A stretch of DNA of 64,000 nucleotides, taken from Umbelopsis isabellina. Its lineage: Eukaryota; Mucoromycota; Umbelopsidomycetes; Umbelopsidales; Umbelopsidaceae. The stretch's first letter is position 1. Each line of letters begins with the position of its first letter. Shown here piece by piece: positions 12,495 to 25,044 of the stretch. The DNA is taken from assembly GCA_016758905.1 (NCBI GenBank), contig JAEPQZ010000004.1:1601569-1665568 (forward strand), given 5' to 3'. A program made the position numbers and the translations under genes. Below the pieces are notes generated by a model. That model was given only the letters and a program-made list of their open reading frames with translations, did not search any database and had not been told where the DNA came from.

Positions 12495-14219
12495 ATGTCC
12501 AGTACCAGTACTCATTCAACAATGACAACCACTGCAACAACGAAAACAGAGAAGACAGGGGCAACCACTGGGTTGAGTAGCACTACCCATACTGCGGAGA
12601 GAACAACAACCTCTCACTCCAATACAGAGCAACAAACGACAACGACGCAAACCACGTCAAGCGAGGAAGCTACCAAAACTGAAGCTTCCACCATGTATCT
12701 CACCAACAGTGCTATTTCCAGCATAGCTATCGGCTCGTTGAATGTGTCAGCTTTATTGGGTACAAATGTTCCTACCAGCACTTTCAGCAGTCCTATACCA
12801 AGTAGTACCCCCAACGGAGTTGACTGTTCACTCGATACCATTCACGCTGTAAACGGCGTTTGTAACTCTGGTTATTACTGCAATGTTACTGCCAGTACCT
12901 GTTTGACATTATTGGCTAATGGATCGGCATGTACAATGAATTCTTCATGCGTGTCGACTCATTGCATGAATGGTATTTGCTCCATAGCGAGCACAAATGC
13001 GACATCAACGACCCCGGACGATCAGGGCCTAAGCAAGGGGGCCGTGGCTGGAGTCGCCGTTGGTTCAATTACAGGAGCGGCGGCTGTTCTCGCATTAGCT
13101 GCTTTCTTCCTTCGTCGCCGACGACCAAAGAAAAAATTCAACCGTGGCAAAGGAATTACACCGTCCATGGTGTTCAGTGACGCAGATGCCTCCAGCCGCT
13201 TCAGCCTGTTTGGAAATCTCAATTCAACCAAAACATTCAGTGGCGATATGACGAACAGTATGTATTCATTCGCGTCGCCAACAGCTGCCATAGGCTCAGT
13301 TTCTCCGTCGCCAGTGCCAAATGCATATTTGCCGTCAGCACCATCAGAAAAGACAACTGCCACTATCGATTACTATTACAATATTCCCGGTGGTATCCCA
13401 CCACCAGCTGTGGCTAAGGTCCCCAATGCACGTCAAAGCACTCGATCAAGCGCGGCAAGATTGTCCAAATATAACTACTTGGCTCAAGCATTTACTCAAA
13501 TGCGCACTTCTTATGCAGCTAATTCTAGTGAACATGATAAAAGCATGTCATTGGAGACGCCAGGGAATAGCATGTACAATAGCAGAGACGCTCTTCGAGC
13601 TGGAAGTATTGCAGCCGACTCGTTGTCACAAGCTCTGGATGAATCCGCCGCCATGCCAGGTGAAACGGAATCAAGTCATAAGAGAGATTCTGATGTAATA
13701 CCCAAAAATTTCAACCAAAAACAGCAGGCAAGATACCAAATGCAAAGCATGTATTCAACATTCAGCCGCGATTCCGACATAATAGAGCCTGCAACCAACA
13801 CTCATGAAAATATTCGAACATCTGGATTTGCGGCTATGAATCCATCGCACGATAAAGATGGCTCCGCTGAGGCTGGTCCCCAGACAGCTAATCAGATTGA
13901 ACTGTCACCAATGGTTGGAGAAGCTAGAGTATCTCCAGTTGTTCCTCGCATTACCATTTACAACGAACACAATGAGGAAGAAGGGTTAGATAAATCTCAT
14001 TCATACGATAATCGCTTTGATATGCCAGCCGGTATGGACTATCAAGGCAGTTTTCGCGGTAGCTTTATGAGTGATGTTAGCCACTTCTCGGTAGACTCCA
14101 ACCCGTTCAGAGCTCCAATGGCTGCAAACAATTCATCAACAGATGCTTGGACTCAAGAAGATGGTGATATCAATAAGACAGCCCATCCACCATCATCTAA
14201 TACATACAATTATTTTTAA
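12495..14219 (+). CDS. Ser/Thr-rich single-pass membrane protein
   Basis: This is a single exon of 574 aa. Residues 1-70 are almost wholly Thr/Ser, a mucin-like stretch likely to be O-glycosylated. Residues 110-165 form a Cys-containing ectodomain with repeated CN/CxNG elements (VDCSLD, GVCNSGYYCN, CMNGICS). A Gly/Ala-rich transmembrane helix (about residues 178-206) is followed by the stop-transfer sequence RRRRPKKK. The remaining ~365 residues are cytosolic, Ser-rich and disordered. The layout resembles fungal wall-stress sensors or mucin-like surface sensors, but I cannot assign a named family. Oddly, no cleavable signal peptide is visible, and TAG precedes the start in frame. Either a short upstream exon was missed or the protein inserts through its single helix. 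Confidence 0.8.
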   Translation: MSSTSTHSTMTTTATTKTEKTGATTGLSSTTHTAERTTTSHSNTEQQTTTTQTTSSEEATKTEASTMYLTNSAISSIAIGSLNVSALLGTNVPTSTFSSPIPSSTPNGVDCSLDTIHAVNGVCNSGYYCNVTASTCLTLLANGSACTMNSSCVSTHCMNGICSIASTNATSTTPDDQGLSKGAVAGVAVGSITGAAAVLALAAFFLRRRRPKKKFNRGKGITPSMVFSDADASSRFSLFGNLNSTKTFSGDMTNSMYSFASPTAAIGSVSPSPVPNAYLPSAPSEKTTATIDYYYNIPGGIPPPAVAKVPNARQSTRSSAARLSKYNYLAQAFTQMRTSYAANSSEHDKSMSLETPGNSMYNSRDALRAGSIAADSLSQALDESAAMPGETESSHKRDSDVIPKNFNQKQQARYQMQSMYSTFSRDSDIIEPATNTHENIRTSGFAAMNPSHDKDGSAEAGPQTANQIELSPMVGEARVSPVVPRITIYNEHNEEEGLDKSHSYDNRFDMPAGMDYQGSFRGSFMSDVSHFSVDSNPFRAPMAANNSSTDAWTQEDGDINKTAHPPSSNTYNYF

Positions 14220-14407
14220 CAGTAGTACCTCACACAATAATTCGCCTTCGCCCACTTAGAAACGATGTTGTCATAGCAATTTTCTATTAAAGGCTTTCAT
14301 CCTCACTTAGTTTTGCTGCCTTCAAACTTGTAAACTTTGTATTTATTCCAACAATAGAACACCTGGAATTGCTTTCTCTTTCAACATTGTGAATTAGCTT
14401 GTGCTCA

Positions 14408-16262
14408 ATGGTGTTCGTTGCTGTCCATGTTGGCGCTGGTAAAGTTCCTTGTTACACCTGTGGTTGTCGCGTGGAATAAAGTTTAATAATTATATGTAGG
14501 CCATCATTCACGATCCAGCGAATCAAACTACAGAAATGCTTGCAACAAGTTTGTCTTATCTTCTCATACAAAATAATTCTAAGATTAGCCCCACAGTTCG
14601 CTAAATCTGATATGTTTGCTAGAGCATGTCGAGCTGCTATGACACAGATTCGAAATGGCGGAACTTCATTAGAGGCAGTCGCAGCTGCTATTGCCGCTTT
14701 GGAGGTAAAATTGCATTTATCAATATCAAGTCGCTGTAGCAAGTCAGTAGCTTATTTCATGGATGCCAAATCCAGGATGATCCCTCTACTAATTCAGGGA
14801 CTGGATCAAATTTAACCTTACAAGGAACTGTTGAGTGCGACGCAAGTATAATGACGGACCAGGGAAGGTTCGGTGCAGTTGGAGCTGTATCTGGTTTGTA
14901 TATCAAGCACTATATATATGTGAAATCAATTAGACATCTAAGCAAAGTACTTCATTGTTTGAAAAGGTATCAAAAATCCTATATACGTAGCTAAGAAGCT
15001 GCTTGACGTCGCGCAGGAAGGGTTGCTACCGCTAGGGAGAGTGTCCCCAATGTATGTTTGAGAAATGCGTTATCCGCTAATCCAGAACTTATGCTACAAC
15101 ATACTTTTTTAAGTTTTATGGTAGGACCGGGAGCCGGAGAATGGGCGAAAGAGCACGGTCTCGAGACAATTTCCAATAGCAGACTTTTAACTGGTTAGTT
15201 GGGATATTCTGTGTCCTTCTATGGTAGCGTGCTATTCACCACTCCTTGCCATATATAGATTCATCGCTAAACACTTATCTCAACCACATGAGAAGATATC
15301 ACCAGGCGAATGATTCGGCCAGGAGGCAAAAACGTTTTAAACTCTCATCAGACGCAGAAGACGATGAGAGTGATTCATTAGGCCATGACACAGTTGGAGC
15401 GATATGCGTGGACGCCATAGGAAACGTAGCCTCAGGTGTTAGTAGTGGCGGGATATCATTGAAATTTCCGGGCCGCATTGGTGAGGTACAGTTCACGATC
15501 ACATCCTGAGGCAGATAAGTTTGTACAAACTAACGTCGTGGTATAGGCCGCAATATTTGGCAGTGGTTGCTGGGCCCAGAAAATGTCTGGGAATGCTGAT
15601 TCAATGGCATGCAGCTGTACTGGTATGAAGCTTATAAAATCATTGGCAAACTACACTATTGATGTCTCAGACCAGTGTTTTGTCAACAGGCACTGGAGAG
15701 CAACTTATGCTTACGTCGCTATCTCAACAATTTTCATTTGCTATGCAGGAAAATGTAAACATACATGAAGCAATGAAGAAGACATTACAATCCAAATTTT
15801 TAGGTGCTTTTGACTTTCGCTCGCAAAGATATCGTTTGAAAACCATTGTTCTCTAAACCGCTACTGTAGATGATCCTGTACTTGATACCTTTCCAGAAAA
15901 GAACGCCGGCTTGCTGGCCGTAAAGTTTACAAGCCGAGTAAAAAGTAGTCGCTGCGATATTGTTGAGCTTTGCTATGGCCACACTACGCAAAGCATGGTA
16001 TGTCATACTTCTTTTAGTCTAATATGTGTACTACTTCACAAATGATGAATACAATATGATAGGGCATTGGCTATATGAGCGCCAACCATGGAAAACCACA
16101 AGTAAGCATTCAGTCATTTGACTCTTGTGCTGCATGTTATTTAACCTGATTTCAATCCGACTTTAGTTTAAAATGTCTCGAAAATCGCCTGATGGCAACG
16201 AGCAAGATATTGTTTGCTCCAGCTTAATGTTCAAACTCAACAAGGAAGCACTCCGTAATTAG
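14408..16262 (+). CDS. Taspase (threonine aspartase, Ntn-hydrolase family)
   Basis: Twelve short exons (14408-14438, 14500-14548, 14623-14704, 14776-14893, 14967-15051, 15114-15193, 15259-15485, 15547-15622, 15690-15803, 15870-15997, 16063-16101, 16167-16262) give 374 aa. The N-terminus MVFVAVHVGAGHHS matches type-2 asparaginase/taspase proteins. The segment GSNLTLQGTVECDASIM follows. The nucleophile lies in DTVGAICVDAIGNVASGVSS, where autocleavage before Thr should release alpha and beta chains. GSGCWAQ and GTGEQLM complete the active-site shell. An insertion of charged residues (RRQKRFKLSSDAEDDESDS) precedes the nucleophile, as in taspase-1 rather than plain asparaginases. Taspase cleaves after Asp in nuclear regulators; the fungal substrate is unknown. 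All introns are 55-75 nt. Confidence 0.9.
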
Positions 16263-16674
16263 CAAGAACAAACGCAGTGTCAGGAAAAATCACATTAAAA
16301 AAAGAAAACAAGAACAAATAGCACAGTTATAGTTGAGAATACCAAGTTGTGGTCCAGAGGGGGCTCACGATATCTAAATTTAAATATCAGTATGTATAAG
16401 CAGTACATAGTGAAAAGCATGGAAGAGCGTTAGGTTTTAAAATGAAGCTGCCTAATATACCGCGGTCCTATGAGTTGATTATCTATTATGACTGATTATT
16501 ATGATGTGGTTGCTGATATGGCTTATCGATGCAGTTTAGAGTGTTCGTGTTTCTTTCAACTTTAGATCATACATTACAACACTTTAAATTGACTAACCAA
16601 GAATATGAGGAAAGTGTTGTTTTTGACAGTAGAGTTAATATGTAGATGTATTTAACACTTCTATCTATGAAAAA
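16263..16674. other. Gene-free gap between convergent genes
   Basis: AT-rich sequence between the taspase and dolichol kinase 3' ends. It presumably contains both 3' UTRs. No reading frame or RNA gene was seen. Confidence 0.6.
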
Positions 16675-19070
16675 TCAATATCCAGATTCTATCAGAGCAA
16701 ACATGAACAATGGAACCACCAAATTGTCATTTTGTGTGGAAAAGGCTTCCATTAGTCCTGTCATAAGAACGACAAAAGTGTACCAAAACCACCAAGACAT
16801 GTCGAATCCAACTGATAATGGTGCTGTGGTATACAGTATCAAACCTGAACCGAACAAGACGCTCAGTACAAAAGCCATGGTTCCTTCAATAGTTTTGTGA
16901 CTTCTAAACCAATGGATTCGGCCAAAACGTTTGCCAACTAGTGAGGCCTGCAAAGTAGCGCAGTATAGTCAGTACAGGCGATAGCTGTTTCCAAAAATCA
17001 TATGCAACATACCATGGCGTCACCAAATCCTAAGGTTAAGATACCTGACAAGCTAGCTAGCACATTCGACCTATAGACAAGGTAAGTATAAGAAATTGCC
17101 ATTTATCAATTGCTCAGTGCATGAACTCACCCTTCAAGCCAAACAGATTCAGCACAACCAAGCAAGAGGTAAACATGGCTGAGAATTACGGGACCAAGAT
17201 CTCGACTGTCTATAAACTCAGTTAAAAACATATGAATGTTTTTGCCATAGGGCCAAACGGCGAAGAATCTTAGATATTCCAAGTAAATAAATGCTGCGAG
17301 AGCCACGGAGAATGCCAATTGAAGGAATGCAGGTTCATACAGCATGCCTGGTACAAACATGATCACAGCAAGTGCATGGAACAGCTTGCGTTTTTTGTTC
17401 AGGCTACTTGTTAATTGCTTTACCGTAGATGGTTGGCTTCCTACATGCGGTGATTGAGGGGTATCGTGGACGTCCAAGACAAGTACCCAAATGACGACAG
17501 TGACAGCAACGGAAATTGCCCAGAACAGACAAAGGGATATACGTGATGGAGACATGAACACATACTTGATTGTCCTATAGATTTCATGTAAGTTACTGTT
17601 TGCGATTGCTGTTATGACGGTTATGTTTTAGATTACCATAGGAATGCGTTTTCTCCGAGGAGAGCAGTACATAACGGTGATATCAGACATACTATCGTCA
17701 ACGCCGTTATAAAGTATATCAAAAGAGCAGCAATAATCTTGCGGCGTCGAAGAGATGACTGTTGAGTGCCTCCGGTCGACAGAGACTTCCAGTATCTTCT
17801 CTGTGCGAGACTACGAGAATGCCAAAGGATGGGATAGGTGAAGAGGCCGATCAATAGTATGCCGAGAATGACAGCATGACAAAGCACTTTAACAGGGGAC
17901 AGCTTCCCACTGCCGACAAGATAGATAGGCAAGGGGTGTGACATAAACTATGAAATGGTCAGTTACTTTGTGTGCATACAATACGCCTATACTCGAATAA
18001 ATGCTTGTTATTGACTGTACCTTTCCCATCATCATAGTAACAGCACTCATTCCCAACAAAGTTCCAGCTTGTGATATAATGCACATTTCCCCAAAAGTAA
18101 AACTCCTTTTCAGCGCAGTGGCGCACAGATATAAATTAAGCTGGAACATAACAACATACATCAAAACATAGCCAAGAGGTAGTGTTTTCAAATGCATTAA
18201 AAGTGGCGTAAAGCGGACAAGAAGGATGGTTAAGCAGCTGGAGATGAACAAAGTGGATAACAGAACGCCATATTTGAGGCTTAATTTTCGGAACGGTCGC
18301 ATAAGGTAGCTAGCATGGATATGCATGATGCTGATGATACCGAGAAGTAAGACGAGTTCGAATATGGTTTGATAGTATGCCACTACGATAACCATGGAGA
18401 GATGAGCAATTGAATATGGTGAATGTAAATAATTAGTCCCTTACTTACAATCATTTTGTATGTTCTTATTCTGGTCATCATTAATGGCTGTACTGATCAA
18501 TTTCGAAGATGCCACCAGTGGTGTCAATAGGATGCCACATATGGCACCATCATCGGCCCCACTCCTGCAAATTCATGTGTTAAAACGAATTTGACAACTA
18601 TATAAGTCGTTCCAGTTAACGAACCTGAAAGAAGCTCTGCTTTTTCCAAATAAACGACTACGTCCAACTCTGACATCCCTGACTTTCGAAACGTTGACGT
18701 CCGGTTCACTTTTTCCTAAACTAGATTTGGCATCAAACGTCCGTCGTCTTCGCGTCGGCGTCTCGGAAGCCCGCTCTATATTTATTTCTCCATCTTCGTC
18801 GTCTGAAGAGTATGACGAAGAAACATCTATCTTGCTTTTGTTCTTTGCTCGAAAACTGAATATTGTTGCGATGAATGCCAAACATGTGAAAATAAGCAAT
18901 GTCGCAGATAATTGCGTTGCAGTTTCAGCAGAAACGATATCTTCCAGCTTTGATAGCCTCCAAGACGACCATAAGGCTGCGAGAAACCATACAATACGCT
19001 CTGAAGCGGATGTTTCCAAAATCTCACTGCCGTCGTCTTCAATACGCCAGGGATCAACTTTGGTTATCAT
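16675..19070 (-). CDS. SEC59: Dolichol kinase
   Basis: Seven exons (19070-18625, 18564-18449, 18382-18021, 17947-17637, 17574-17131, 17070-17013, 16947-16675) give 669 aa from the first in-frame ATG. Dolichol kinase makes dolichyl phosphate in the ER membrane using CTP, for N-glycosylation and GPI anchors. Family motifs are KKRKLFHALAVIMFVPG in exon 5, LGFGDAMASLVGKRFGR across exons 6-7, and LMEAFSTQNDNLVVP near the C-terminus. More than ten hydrophobic helices are visible. The protein is longer than yeast Sec59 because of a charged, Ser-rich N-terminal region. The frame stays open upstream to about 19375 without an ATG and looks coding (GFASASSVEENTF). A further 5' exon is therefore possible and the start is uncertain. 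Confidence 0.85.
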
Positions 19071-19554
19071 TGGTTCAACTGCTGGCCGCCTTCTCCGTGA
19101 AGCAATTGAAAATGTATTCTCTTCAACAGACGACGCTGACGCAAATCCACTTTCATAGTTATGGTCTTTTGGAGGAGCTAAGGTCTTTGGCCGATCACCA
19201 AGCGCCTGATCGCTATGGTCGGACACTGATGATGGTCTGTGCAGTGTATCTATTGGAACGAGAGAATCCTGGTGGCTTGTAGGCGATGAGGTATGTCGTG
19301 AGCGTCGGCTCGATGCTGAAGAGCTTGTAAGGGGTAGATCGCTAATGATTGCGGTGTAATTGCACTCTCAGCAACGGTTCTGCTTTCAAACAACGCAGTC
19401 TAACGAGATAGACGAGCCGAAACTGTATCACGTGCAAGGGTTGTCTAAGAGCCCTTATCCATTCGGGCCATTTGAACAAACTACAAGCTTATTTCTGCTA
19501 CACGTGACAAGTGAGAACCGGTAGCTTTCCTTGATATCCTCCATGTACCTTTAA

Positions 19555-22500
19555 ATGAGCAACGGTAAAGAGGACGATTCAGTGGGATCTTGGTCAAAGC
19601 ATAATCGGCATATCAATGAGCTTCAACACTTGCGACAAGCTGTCCAAGTCCCCATGAAATACTCTTTGGGTACTCTAACAAGAGCTGACTCTGACGCTCG
19701 TAAGCGGACAAGAACGGCTGATGGTACACACAAAAAGTCAAAGTCATTTTTTGATGGCTCACCTTACATGGTGGCATCGCCACAACCGATAGATTTAGAA
19801 ACAGCCGAATCATCCTACATGTTCAAGAGGGAACCGTCTGTGAAGCGTAGAACTCGCTCAACTTCCTCCGCTGGACCTTCGCCAACTCCGTCCACGTCTT
19901 CTAGCCGAGTTTCATCTGTTGATAATCCATCGTTTTCCTTATCAATGGACAAGAACAAGAGCTGGCTTCAAGAGGATAATGGTTCGGAAAATACCAATGC
20001 CTCTCCCAGCCCGGACAGGAGTCTGAGCAAGAGGACAACCAAAGACTCAAGACGAAAAGATGGAGACAAGGAAAATCGTAAACCATCTCGTAGTCAGGGT
20101 ATATATCCAATAAGCGGATTTGGCAAATGACACACTGATTTATTAACACCATTAATCTAGCACAACCAAAAGTAACACAATCCACAAGCACTGACATTCT
20201 GGACACAGTATCAAAAGGAGACATCTTCAGGTTGACAGAAATGACTACCTCTCGTTCAGATACTTCTAAGAAGCCTCCATCATCGAAGCATGGTTCCATA
20301 ACAAGTATGTACGTTTTATCAGTCTGCATCTAGAGCTTTTTGAATTAATCGCCCTGTGCTTTTCATAGGATCGTCGAAACAGCGAAGGCCGAGTGAGCAA
20401 GTTGTAGCTGCAGCCAAACACTTGCGTCTTCCAATTGAGCGCCGATATTCCGTTATGGCTGATATGATAACGGAAGGAGAAACATATAATCCACTCGAAG
20501 TAATTAGAAACCGCAATTTGCGACAAAATGAAGGAGAAGCGAATCCGAATTTTCTGGACGATCGGTACATCCACATTTTGGACCCTTGGTATGTGCCCAG
20601 TGAAGAATTGATTGCACATAACAAGTGGCGAAAGGAACAAGCAGCAAAGAAAGAGCAGTCTGTCAATGTTGAGGAATCTGAAAGTAATCTCGACACCCAG
20701 ATGAAAGATGTGTCTCCAGCCCCTGTGACAACTGAGAGTTTTCATGACACTTCTCGGCTCTCTATCGAAGGTGGAAAGAGCATTGGTCTGCAACCAATGA
20801 TCACCTCTCCTCAACGAAAGGATTTCATTTCTCCATCACCCTCTTTATCACCTGTTTCCACACCACCGAGATCTCCAAATATCAGTACGTATCCTGATAG
20901 CGTTTACGGCAATGATGAAGAGGACGATAGAAAGGAGTTTGTTGAAAAACGAAGATCATGGTCAAACCCCTTCTCCAGAAAAGATAAGGGTAAATCCAAA
21001 AGCAAATTAGATGGGGACATGGAACCTAAAAGAAGACATCGCAACGACGAGTTTATGCATCATTATCAAATAACACCCTTGAACAAGCCTGAATCAACAT
21101 CGCAGCTGACATCAACCAACCAAAGTAACAGCTCCCTTCCTGAAAATGCTATCCAGAAAGGACAAACTCTACTAGTACCTGTAGAAAGACATGGTCCTTC
21201 GCCCGGTCGTCACCGCAGATCTCTATCAACATTGGACGTCCCTACACTCTCATCGCATAGGCTAGTCACTCCTGAAGCTTTGGCCAGTGGAGAAAGCACT
21301 GTAGAACTATCTTCTGAAGATACACAATCAAGGCCATCTATAAGATCTCGCCGGCATTCATTTGATAATCTCCAGTCCTCCTCTACCGGCGGTCATCGGC
21401 ATTTCGGTATTTGGTCTGACAAACATCGTAAGAGCAAAAAGCATGGCATTGCTTTTGACAATGAGCAAAATGATGCCGATGCAGATACCAAGTGGCGATT
21501 CAGACACATTCTAAATAATAGCGATACGGAGAGTGAGAGCAACGAAAGCGATTATAGAGAGCATAGGCGGTCTATGAGGCGAGATCTTCGAAAATTGTTA
21601 AAGAAGGAGACAGAATTTACGGTATATATCCACTGTTCTGCCTGCACGTGCTATATTGGTCATAAAACTAACGTTTGAAACTTGCAACTTTTGACAATAG
21701 AACAAAACACAATCAAGGCCATCATCTCAAAGCCCTCCATATGAAGAGGCATTGAAACGCGAACTTACGCCAGATGTGATGTCAGCTGGTACTTCGCTAG
21801 AGACACGGGTTGCTTTACAAGAACAAAGACTGAGAGAGATGGCTTTGTACAGTGATCTAGAGGACGAAACTGATATACAATCTGTCAACGATTTGGACAG
21901 GGGTCATGTGCAAACACTGCGTAGTGACGAGAGTGAAAAAGCGTCACCTCATCTTGGCTCGGATGAACCGACTGTTGCAACACACAAAGTCTATTTGGAT
22001 GGAAGGAATCTACCGGCGGAGGTTCAAGCTATGGTGCAACAGTACGAAGCTCTGAATAGAGTTCAAAAAGTATCTACTAGCTCTAAACAGGTTGCTGAGC
22101 AGCCCGACGAAGAAGATAATGCGAGTTCCATTCTCAACACTGATGCTGACGCTGATACCGAAAGTGCCACAGTATCTGAAGTGGGTACGGAAGACGCCTC
22201 TGTTGATAAAGCTAGCGAAGATAAGTTTGATGAGGATGATGAGGATGATGATGACGAAAAACCTGCGGATGGAAAATTCAGTATGTACATCGGTACCAGG
22301 CTGATGATCTTTTTCGAATATGCACTAACATATTTTGGTTTCCTAGTTGTCATCGAGGCTACCGAAAACGACGATATACAATTTACTAAGTTGCTTAATG
22401 TTGATCTGGATTTACCCAGTGCAAGCGGTGGGTATTCAAGCAATTGATCACTCATGTAATGCCTTATGTTTCTGTGATTTACTAAACCGTAACTGGGCTC

Positions 22501-23779
22501 AAAGGTATACTGGTCGATTTGCATGTGTCGATGCTAGGGAATGGTGATCAAGACTATAATAGGTAAAGCAATGGTAGCGAATACTAATTTGTAGATCATA
22601 TCGGATTTACTCACCATTTAAATCACAGTCTCGAACCTGTATTAGAGGACAATATTCAAGCGTTGAATACGGAGCTGGAGAAATCTAGATCTTTAGCAAC
22701 TGAAGCAAAAGTAAGCGTTATCCTTACACTGTTTGAATAACCTTGTAAGCTTGGAACTAAAATCCATTCTTTAGGCATTTTATGAACAGCATCGGCATAC
22801 CTTACAGGAGCTGATATTAGACGAAGCTCATGAGTATGGTGAGCTGGGATTATCAAGCTCACTTAGCTCCAATGGAAGTTTTGGAGGACTTTATTTGGAT
22901 AAGCATGATATAATAGGCGATAATCACACCAGCGAGGAAATGACTGGTACTAGCTCGCACAGCATACAAATATCACCGACTGCTTCTCCCAATCGGTCGT
23001 TGGCTGGAAGTTACACGGAATTCGGCAGCCACAGTTTACAACGAGCACCGTCACTTCTTTTAAATAATGTACCTTACCGATCCGTCAGCCCCTTCGATTA
23101 CCGTCAAGAAGAGGTCAGACTGGGTATCAATGCCTTACGTGGCGAACTGGAACTATTTCAGCAAGCACTACATGAGACTGAAAACTTGATCAAAGGCATT
23201 CAGACTGATATGAATAATACGTCTGAAAGAATTCCTACCATTTTACATGATATCCCAGAAAATGATTACTCAATGGTGAGTGATGGCTTAGCCTAAAGTG
23301 TTATTCATTTAGACTTGCATTGATCTAATATGTACTTCTGTTGCAGCTCAAAAAATTGGAAGTAGAAGTTGACTCTATCCTGGCTAACCGTGCCAAAAGC
23401 CCTTGGCTTGACACTGGTTATGCACTGCTATCATATGTTTTAGCTTGTAAGTTTAACGGATGCCGTCATATCAAGAGAGATGTCTCTAGCAGTTACTAAT
23501 GCATCTTATATAACAGACACGGCCTTTTTCCTGTGGGTGATCATTCGCGTCTTCAAGTGGATTCGTGCTGTTGTTATTTTCCCTCGGACGTTGTGGACCA
23601 CTTATTCTGAATATCTAGTCGAGCGTGACAAAGCTGTTAAACGTGCCAGTTTGCAGGCAGTCACCTCTGGGTTTGACAAGGTTCCTTTCGAATCTGATAA
23701 TGGTCGTCGGCACCATCGCCAACACCGGCGACGACGTAGTTCTGGCGTTGATATACCAAAACCATCGTATACAATGTAA
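19555..23779 (+). CDS. Large Ser-rich protein with coiled coil and C-terminal hydrophobic anchor, family unrecognised
   Basis: Ten exons (19555-20098, 20161-20304, 20369-21621, 21701-22280, 22347-22427, 22505-22562, 22629-22710, 22775-23275, 23347-23446, 23517-23779) give 1,201 aa. The first ~700 residues are disordered, Ser/Pro/Arg-rich and full of likely phosphosites. Within them is an ordered island with RYSVMADMITEGETYNPLEV and DDRYIHILDPWYVPSEELIA. A PPxY element (SPPYEEAL) opens exon 4. An acidic run (DEDDEDDDDEKP) ends exon 4. Helical coiled-coil segments fill exons 7-9. A hydrophobic pair, LSYVLAYTAFFLWVIIRVF and then a basic FPRTLW tail, is built across exons 9-10 and suggests tail anchoring to an internal membrane. 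I do not recognise a named family. Confidence 0.8.
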
Positions 23780-23909
23780 AGATGGCTAATTCGATCTATC
23801 TTTCTTTTATCAAATGTACATAGTAGTTTTACGACTCATTCTATTCTTTTACTGTGACCTAATGCAAACAGTCTATATATACAACACCATAATTATAATC
23901 CTGTTTGAA

Positions 23910-24967
23910 TTACGCTCGATGTATGCGCATGAGGCAAACAGCTTCTTTTTTGAAATCGGGATGCAATTCTGAATTGGGAATCTTTTCGTGCACAAAACCA
24001 TGCTCGCTTAATTTCTCGAATAATAAATTGTCGATTCTCGTTGATCGAGTTTGATGGGCAAATAGTATTTTTGCATCGACTGCCAATGGAAGCTCTGCAA
24101 TACATATGTGCATCAATAAATCAACCTGCAGGAATAGCTCAACAATGAAGAGAATCATACCTGCCATGGTTTGTACCAGGTATGGCACAAGGTACTCAAC
24201 CCAAACCACATCAGAGCACAATACAACGTGGAATGGACCATTTTGCAAATTCATCATATCACTCTCTCTAATAAAACTTGCCCTTAGCTTTCTGATATTA
24301 AAAAAATTGACTAACAGTATCCTTACCTATCAATCCAATCCAGCGACTGGACGCTCTCCACCCATCCATGGCCTCGACCATGAATATGTAAATTGTTAAG
24401 AGCTGCTACCCCTTCAGCCGCATTTATCCCTTCCTTTGCGTCTGTTATAACCACTCGTGCACCAAGAGCAGCAGCGACGATTGAAGGAAGTGCTTTTCCA
24501 GCCCCCAACTCAATGACACGCTTATGACATACTGAAGAGGGATGTCTCTCCAGGTACTTTGCAAGTATTACTCCGCAATCCCATAAACTGGAAGAAGTCC
24601 TGACAGTATGGTCTTGGATGATATGGTCATCGTGGCTGGCTGCTTGAGATAACCAAATTGGTGTGCCATTTATATAGAAATAATTGGCGTTGGCATCCTG
24701 TTCCGTCAAAGGCTTTTGAAACTGGAAACTCGGAAACCTTGAACCCTCTATAGCAAGAGGTATTTTGCTGGTACTTGTTGAATTATATTCTTCCCGCCGC
24801 TTTCGTCTTTCCTCAAGTATCTGGAGCTGACGTTCAGTTGGCATGACTTCACGTGGCGAGATTTTTCCACGATTCAGATCTATGAAGGATCTATGAAGCA
24901 ATAACGCTGCGTTGGCAGGCAATTTTTGGCACAGACGACAATTTTTTTTTTTCCTTTTCTTTGCCAT
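23910..24967 (-). CDS. METTL21-type protein methyltransferase
   Basis: Three exons (24967-24327, 24291-24161, 24094-23910) give 318 aa. The AdoMet-binding motif I is VIELGAGKALPSIVAAALGA, preceded by TSSSLWDCGVILAKYL, which is the Trp-containing motif typical of the Methyltransf_16 family. Motif II is GARVVITDA. The post-I block is FHVVLCSDVVWVEYLVPYLV, where the usual D-x-x-Y/W active-site position is seen as SDVVW. The Lys/Cys-rich N-terminus (AKKRKKKNCRLC) looks like a nuclear or nucleolar signal. Members methylate lysines on elongation factors, chaperones and ribosomal proteins; the substrate is not predictable here. The second intron could be read through in frame, but splicing it restores the conserved spacing. 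Confidence 0.85.
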
Positions 24968-25044
24968 TCTTTTTGAGATTCAGCTCTCACATTTCTGACA
25001 TTTCGCCTCAGGTTTTAAAAAGCTCGTGCTAAAGACACTTAGTG
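24968..25044. promoter_or_regulatory. Compact bidirectional promoter gap
   Basis: Only 77 bp separate the ATG of the methyltransferase (minus) from that of the OTU protease (plus). Any core promoters must overlap or extend into the opposite 5' region. No clear TATA box is seen. Confidence 0.5.
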
